A stretch of DNA of 9,064 bases. It comes from Moraxellaceae bacterium (lineage in GTDB: Bacteria > Pseudomonadota > Gammaproteobacteria > Pseudomonadales > Moraxellaceae). The notes beneath the pieces are model-generated. The model saw only the letters and a list, made by a program, of their open reading frames with translations, made no database searches and was not told where the DNA came from. Of this stretch, positions 6,442 to 9,064 are shown one piece after another. The stretch spans positions 145,127 through 154,190 of the forward strand of contig DPJB01000027.1 of NCBI GenBank assembly GCA_003543245.1, given 5' to 3'. Position 1 is the first letter of the stretch. Every line of letters begins with the position of its first letter. The translations under genes and the position numbers were made by a program.

Positions 6442-6822
6442 GTTTTTTGGGGTGGGGGGCTACTGCGTAGGGCGGTGCGCCTTCCGCGGGAGGTTCTTTC
6501 TTTTGCTTCGCCAAAAGAAAGGACCCAAAGAAAAGGCGACCCCGAATCGTTCGCCCCGCGTTGCGGGGTTCCCTGTGGTGCTCGTCTGGCTGCGGGGGCT
6601 GCGGAACTCGCCCTTGCGTTGCAATGGCTCAGACAGTCCTCGCCCTGATCCGCTGCCAGCCTCCGCTCCTCGGCTCTCTTGGACGGGGACCCTTTTAAAA
6701 GCCTGGGCACACTTCGCTTCGCTACGCCCGCTGGGTTCGGTGCTGGGTTACCGCTTTGCTTCGCTCGCTGGGGCGGTAAGGTCAAAAGCGGAAGCGGAAA
6801 AGTCTGGGGTGTAATCAAAAAT
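6442..6822. repeat. non-coding block of inverted and direct repeats, probable dispersed intergenic repeat
   Basis: No credible gene lies here; the open frames give low-complexity, R/S/P-rich peptides with no family signature. Structures visible: a perfect 10-bp stem with 6-nt loop, CTTTCTTTTG (6496-6505) / CAAAAGAAAG (6512-6521), followed by GACCCAAAGAAAAGGCGACC; CCCCGC (6554-6559) / GCGGGG (6563-6568) with a 3-nt loop; the palindrome CTTTTAAAAG near 6690; TTACCGC (6748-6754) / GCGGTAA (6773-6779); and two related stretches built on CGCTTCGCT...CGCTGGG (about 6712-6735 and 6752-6772). The motif CTTTTGCTTCGCCAAAAGAAAG followed by CCCAAAGAAAAGG resembles, from memory, a class of intergenic repeats present in many copies in some beta- and gammaproteobacteria. 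Confidence 0.6.
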
Positions 6823-6853
6823 AAAAAAGCCGGCGATTTTTGCCGGCTTTTTT
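6823..6853. terminator. strong bidirectional intrinsic terminator
   Basis: GCCGGC (6829-6834) pairs with GCCGGC (6842-6847) around a 7-nt loop (gattttt), flanked by A6 at 6823-6828 and T6 at 6848-6853. The structure therefore has a U-tract on both strands. It ends rph (minus strand, stop at 6879, 25 bp away) and any plus-strand transcription arriving from the tonB-like gene. Confidence 0.92.
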
Positions 6854-6878
6854 ATTGCTTTGCTGCATTCAAACGATT

Positions 6879-7595
6879 TTACCAGCAGAGGACTTGCTTC
6901 TGGATGGTGATGAGGTCGTTGATGCCTTTTTCGGCGAGCAGCAGCATGCTGTCGGTTTCGCTGCGGCTGAAGGGTTTGCCTTCGGCGGTGCCTTGCACTT
7001 CGACGAAGCCGCCTTGCTGGGTCATGACGACGTTCATGTCGGTTTCGCAGGCGGAGTCTTCGGGGTAATCGAGGTCGAGGACGGGGGTGCCGTTGTACAT
7101 GCCGACGGAGACGGCGGCGATGAGGCCGGTCAGCGGGTCCTGCTTCATCATTTTCTTGTTGAGCATGAAGGTCAGTGCATCGACGAGGGCGACGCAGCCG
7201 CCGGTGATGCTGGCGGTGCGGGTGCCGCCGTCGGCCTGGATGACGTCACAGTCGATGGTGATGGTGTTTTCACCGAGCTTTTTCAGGTCGACGCAGGCAC
7301 GCAGGCTGCGGCCGATGAGGCGCTGGATTTCGAGGGTGCGGCCACCCTGCTTGCCGCGCGAGGCTTCGCGGTCGGAGCGGGTGTGGGTGGCGCGGGGGAG
7401 CATGCCGTATTCGGCGGTGATCCAGCCTTCGCCCTTGCCCTTCAGGAAACGGGGGACGCTGTTTTCGACGCTGGCGGTGCACAGGACCTTGGTGTCGCCG
7501 AATTCGACAAGGACGGAGCCTTCGGCGTGACGGGTGTACTGGCGGGTGATGGTGACCGGGCGCAGCTGGTCGGGGGTACGGCCTGAGGGACGCAT
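6879..7595 (-). CDS. rph: ribonuclease PH
   Basis: RNase PH is a phosphate-dependent 3'-to-5' exoribonuclease that trims tRNA precursors and other structured RNAs; it works as a ring-shaped hexamer in the cytoplasm. The 238-residue product has the standard length. Family hallmarks are MRPSGRTPDQLRPV at the N-terminus, EGSVLVEFGDTKVLC, the phosphate-binding Arg86 in GGRTLEIQRLIGR, the GGTR motif at 123-126 with Arg126, and the conserved acidic segment LDYPEDSACETDMN (residues 174-188). Nothing suggests a frameshift like that of E. coli K-12 rph. The start is firm: an AGGAG ribosome-binding site (CTCCT on this strand, 7602-7606) lies 6 nt upstream. The gene is divergent from yicC and ends at the bidirectional terminator at 6823-6853. 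Confidence 0.98.
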   Translation of the reverse strand: MRPSGRTPDQLRPVTITRQYTRHAEGSVLVEFGDTKVLCTASVENSVPRFLKGKGEGWITAEYGMLPRATHTRSDREASRGKQGGRTLEIQRLIGRSLRACVDLKKLGENTITIDCDVIQADGGTRTASITGGCVALVDALTFMLNKKMMKQDPLTGLIAAVSVGMYNGTPVLDLDYPEDSACETDMNVVMTQQGGFVEVQGTAEGKPFSRSETDSMLLLAEKGINDLITIQKQVLCW

Positions 7596-7622
7596 GGATA
7601 GCTCCTGAATGTGCAGCCGTCC

Positions 7623-7628
7623 ATTATA
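7623..7628 (-). promoter_or_regulatory. -10 element of the rph promoter
   Basis: ATTATA on this strand reads TATAAT, a perfect -10 hexamer, on the minus strand. It would start transcription about 20 nt before the rph ATG. No good -35 lies at 16-18 bp (the sequence there is G-rich), so the promoter may depend on an activator or be weak. A small CCGGC-ttt-GCCGG dyad (7630-7642) sits in the spacer. Confidence 0.55.
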
Positions 7629-7698
7629 CCGGCTTTGCCGGCAGCCCGCCCGTCCTGCTCATGACCGTTGCAGTTGCCGCGTCGATGCCGGGAGGCTC

Positions 7699-7707
7699 TG
7701 CTACAAT
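7699..7707 (+). promoter_or_regulatory. extended -10 promoter for yicC (and possibly gmk)
   Basis: TGC-TACAAT forms an extended -10 element (TG at 7699-7700, hexamer at 7702-7707), which can work without a consensus -35; the nearest candidate, TTGCCG at 7674-7679, has a 22-bp spacer, too long to count. The predicted start near 7713-7714 gives a leader of about 65 nt. Confidence 0.55.
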
Positions 7708-7718
7708 CGCGGATTCTG

Positions 7719-7756
7719 TGGCGGGCTTGCCGCCCGGTTTCATCCGCCAGTTTTTT
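7719..7756 (+). promoter_or_regulatory. possible attenuator-like hairpins in the yicC leader
   Basis: TGGCGG (7719-7724) can pair with CCGCCA (7744-7749), directly followed by g and T6 (7751-7756), the form of an intrinsic terminator with a long loop. The same 5' strand can instead pair with CCGCC at 7730-7734 (GGCGG-gcttg-CCGCC, 7720-7734), so the two foldings exclude each other. The stems are short, so this may be coincidence. Confidence 0.3.
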
Positions 7757-7777
7757 CAGATTTTTGTGGAGATTTGC

Positions 7778-8644
7778 ATGATACGCAGCATGACGGCTTT
7801 TGCCCGCGCCGAAATCAAGGGCGAGTTCGGGATGGTGGCCTGTGAGCTGCGCTCGGTGAACCACCGTTATCTGGAGCCGTCGTTCCGCCTGCCGGATTCG
7901 CTGCGGGATCTGGAGTTTCCCGTGCGTGAGCGTCTGCGCAACACGCTGACCCGTGGCAAGGTGGAAGTGCAGTTTCGTGTGGACATGGCCGATGCCGGCG
8001 GTGGCTCGGTGGCGCTGGACCGTGAGCTGGCCCGCCAGCTGGTGGATGCCGCGGCCGAGATTGACCAGATGACCCGCCATGCCGCGCCGCTGAGTGCCAC
8101 CGACATCCTGCGCCTGCCCGGCGTGATCCGCAGTCGCGACGTGGACACCGAGGCCTTGCATGCCGCCGCCCAGGAAGCGTTTGAGCAGGCGCTGACCGGC
8201 TTTCTGGCCATGCGCGAGCGTGAAGGCAGCGAGCTGGCCCGCCTGATCGAGGACCGCCTTGCCGCCATGGTGGCCGAGACCGAGAAAGTGCGTGTGCGCA
8301 TGCCGGTGATCATGGCGCATTACCGCGAGCGCATGCTGGCGCGCCTGGCCGAGATCAAGGAAGACCTCAATGTCGACCGCCTGGAACAGGAAATGGTGCT
8401 GTTTGCCCAGAAGATCGACGTGGCCGAAGAGATGGACCGCCTGACCTCGCATGTCGCGGAAATCCGTCGCGTGCTCCGGGACAAGGGCGCGGTCGGCCGT
8501 CGTCTGGACTTCCTGATGCAGGAGCTTAACCGCGAAGCCAACACGCTGGGCTCCAAATCGGTGAATGCCGACAGCACCCTGTCGTCGGTCGAGCTCAAGG
8601 TACTCATTGAGCAGATGCGCGAGCAGATACAGAATATCGAGTAA
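7778..8644 (+). CDS. yicC: YicC/YloC family endoribonuclease
   Basis: The 288-residue product matches the family's length (287 in E. coli). The N-terminal YicC_N domain starts with the typical MIRSMTAFAR and contains ELRSVNHRYLE; the C-terminal DUF1732 region has MQELNREANTLGSKS at residues 247-261 and ends STLSSVELKVLIEQMREQIQNIE-like, the most conserved part of the family. The E. coli protein is an endoribonuclease implicated in turnover of the small RNA RyhB. The ATG at 7778 has GGAG (7768-7771) 6 nt upstream; a longer in-frame start at 7661 precedes the predicted promoter and is rejected. yicC next to gmk is a widely conserved arrangement in proteobacteria. Confidence 0.95.
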   Translation: MIRSMTAFARAEIKGEFGMVACELRSVNHRYLEPSFRLPDSLRDLEFPVRERLRNTLTRGKVEVQFRVDMADAGGGSVALDRELARQLVDAAAEIDQMTRHAAPLSATDILRLPGVIRSRDVDTEALHAAAQEAFEQALTGFLAMREREGSELARLIEDRLAAMVAETEKVRVRMPVIMAHYRERMLARLAEIKEDLNVDRLEQEMVLFAQKIDVAEEMDRLTSHVAEIRRVLRDKGAVGRRLDFLMQELNREANTLGSKSVNADSTLSSVELKVLIEQMREQIQNIE

Positions 8645-8676
8645 GCAACCCTTATAAGAAACCGGCTACGTCGCCT

Positions 8677-8706
8677 TAAAGACGCGCCCCGTAAAGATAC
8701 GTCCCC
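8677..8706 (+). repeat. imperfect 15-bp tandem duplication between yicC and gmk
   Basis: TAAAGACGCGCCCC (8677-8690) is followed by TAAAGATACGTCCCC (8692-8706), which aligns with one gap and two mismatches. The 79-bp yicC-gmk gap has no visible terminator, so gmk is probably co-transcribed with yicC; the duplication may be chance or a decayed binding site. Confidence 0.35.
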
Positions 8707-8723
8707 TGATAACGGAACTCCCC

Positions 8724-9064
8724 ATGTCCGGAACATTGTTTGTGGTATCCGCCGCCAGCGGCACCGGCAAGACCTCGCTGGTCAAGGCCCTGCTGGACGT
8801 CAAGGACGGTATTGGCGTGTCGGTCTCGCACACCACCCGGCCCATGCGCCCGGGCGAAGAGGATGGCGTGAATTACCACTTCACGTCCCGCGACGACTTC
8901 CAGCGCATGATCGAGGCCGGTGATTTCCTTGAGTATGCCGAGGTGTTCGGCAACCTCTATGGCACCTCGCGCCCGTGGGTGGATGCCCAGCTCAAGAGCG
9001 ACCTCGACGTCATCCTGGAGATTGACTGGCAGGGTGCCCAGCAGGTGCGCCGCCTGATGCCCGA
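8724..9064 (+). CDS. gmk: guanylate kinase (3' end beyond window)
   Basis: Guanylate kinase phosphorylates GMP to GDP with ATP, an essential step in purine nucleotide synthesis. The first 113 residues are present of the roughly 200-210 expected. The P-loop SAASGTGKTSL (residues 9-19) binds ATP; here Ala11 and Thr14 replace the commoner Pro and Ala, still compatible with a P-loop. GMP-binding signatures follow: HTTRPMRPGEEDGVNYHF (36-53), GDFLEYAEVFGNLYGTSR (66-83) and VILEIDWQGAQQVR. The start ATG at 8724 follows a weak GGAA site (8714-8717). The frame is still open at the window edge, so the truncation is only an effect of the window boundary. Confidence 0.96.
   Translation, partial: MSGTLFVVSAASGTGKTSLVKALLDVKDGIGVSVSHTTRPMRPGEEDGVNYHFTSRDDFQRMIEAGDFLEYAEVFGNLYGTSRPWVDAQLKSDLDVILEIDWQGAQQVRRLMP

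Noticed and set aside
6180..6818. 212-codon minus-strand open frame over the end of the tonB-like gene and the repeat block
   Set aside because: It is antisense to a well-supported TonB C-terminal domain, its peptide is low-complexity and R/S/P-rich, and it exists because the region is G/T-rich on the plus strand.
6840..7586. 248-codon plus-strand open frame opposite rph
   Set aside because: Repetitive G/A/D/V-rich translation is an antisense artefact; RNase PH is unmistakable on the other strand.
7661..7777. 39-residue N-terminal extension of YicC from ATG 7661
   Set aside because: It lies upstream of and across the predicted promoter, while ATG 7778 has a good ribosome-binding site and gives the conserved family N-terminus.
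7442..8452. 336-codon minus-strand open frame spanning rph start and yicC
   Set aside because: It overlaps two conserved genes and both promoters and has no domain signature.

Overview
The window is GC-rich, densely coding DNA from a proteobacterium. The pair yicC–gmk, an rph gene divergent from it, and the codon preferences suggest a betaproteobacterium, perhaps Neisseriales; this is inference, as no rRNA or tRNA is present. There is no CRISPR array, phage module or recognisable transposase.

Layout. Positions 1-167 hold only a weak candidate for the 3' end of an upstream gene. msrA (168-692, +) encodes methionine sulfoxide reductase A. Convergent to it is alkB (819-2222, -), an integral-membrane alkane 1-monooxygenase with a C-terminal fused rubredoxin. 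A 151-bp divergent intergenic region with two inverted repeats separates alkB from a cupin-type AraC regulator (2374-3321, +). Next come a condensation-domain / wax-ester-synthase-like acyltransferase (3420-4751, +) and, 28 bp later, a class I methyltransferase resembling the ETF-beta lysine methyltransferase METTL20 (4780-5442, +). A TonB-family protein (5563-6441, +) follows. Positions 6442-6822 are non-coding and rich in inverted and direct repeats, ending at a strong bidirectional terminator. The last part is housekeeping: rph (RNase PH, 6879-7595, -), yicC (7778-8644, +) and gmk (guanylate kinase, from 8724, cut by the window end).

How the genes may work together. AlkB makes 1-alkanols from n-alkanes using electrons from rubredoxin. 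The AraC protein is well placed to control alkB. A wax-ester-type acyltransferase could esterify long-chain alcohols, and electron-transfer flavoprotein, the likely substrate of the methyltransferase, accepts electrons from beta-oxidation of the resulting fatty acids. A small alkane/fatty-acid module at 819-5442 is therefore plausible, but it rests on gene neighbourhood and family resemblance only.

The most unusual signals are: (a) a sharp change in wobble-base usage and strand skew within the tonB-like gene, at the start of its TonB C-terminal domain (~6180); (b) a terminator-like alternative hairpin in the yicC leader; (c) the acyltransferase/methyltransferase pair with a degenerate condensation motif; (d) the repeat block at 6442-6822.
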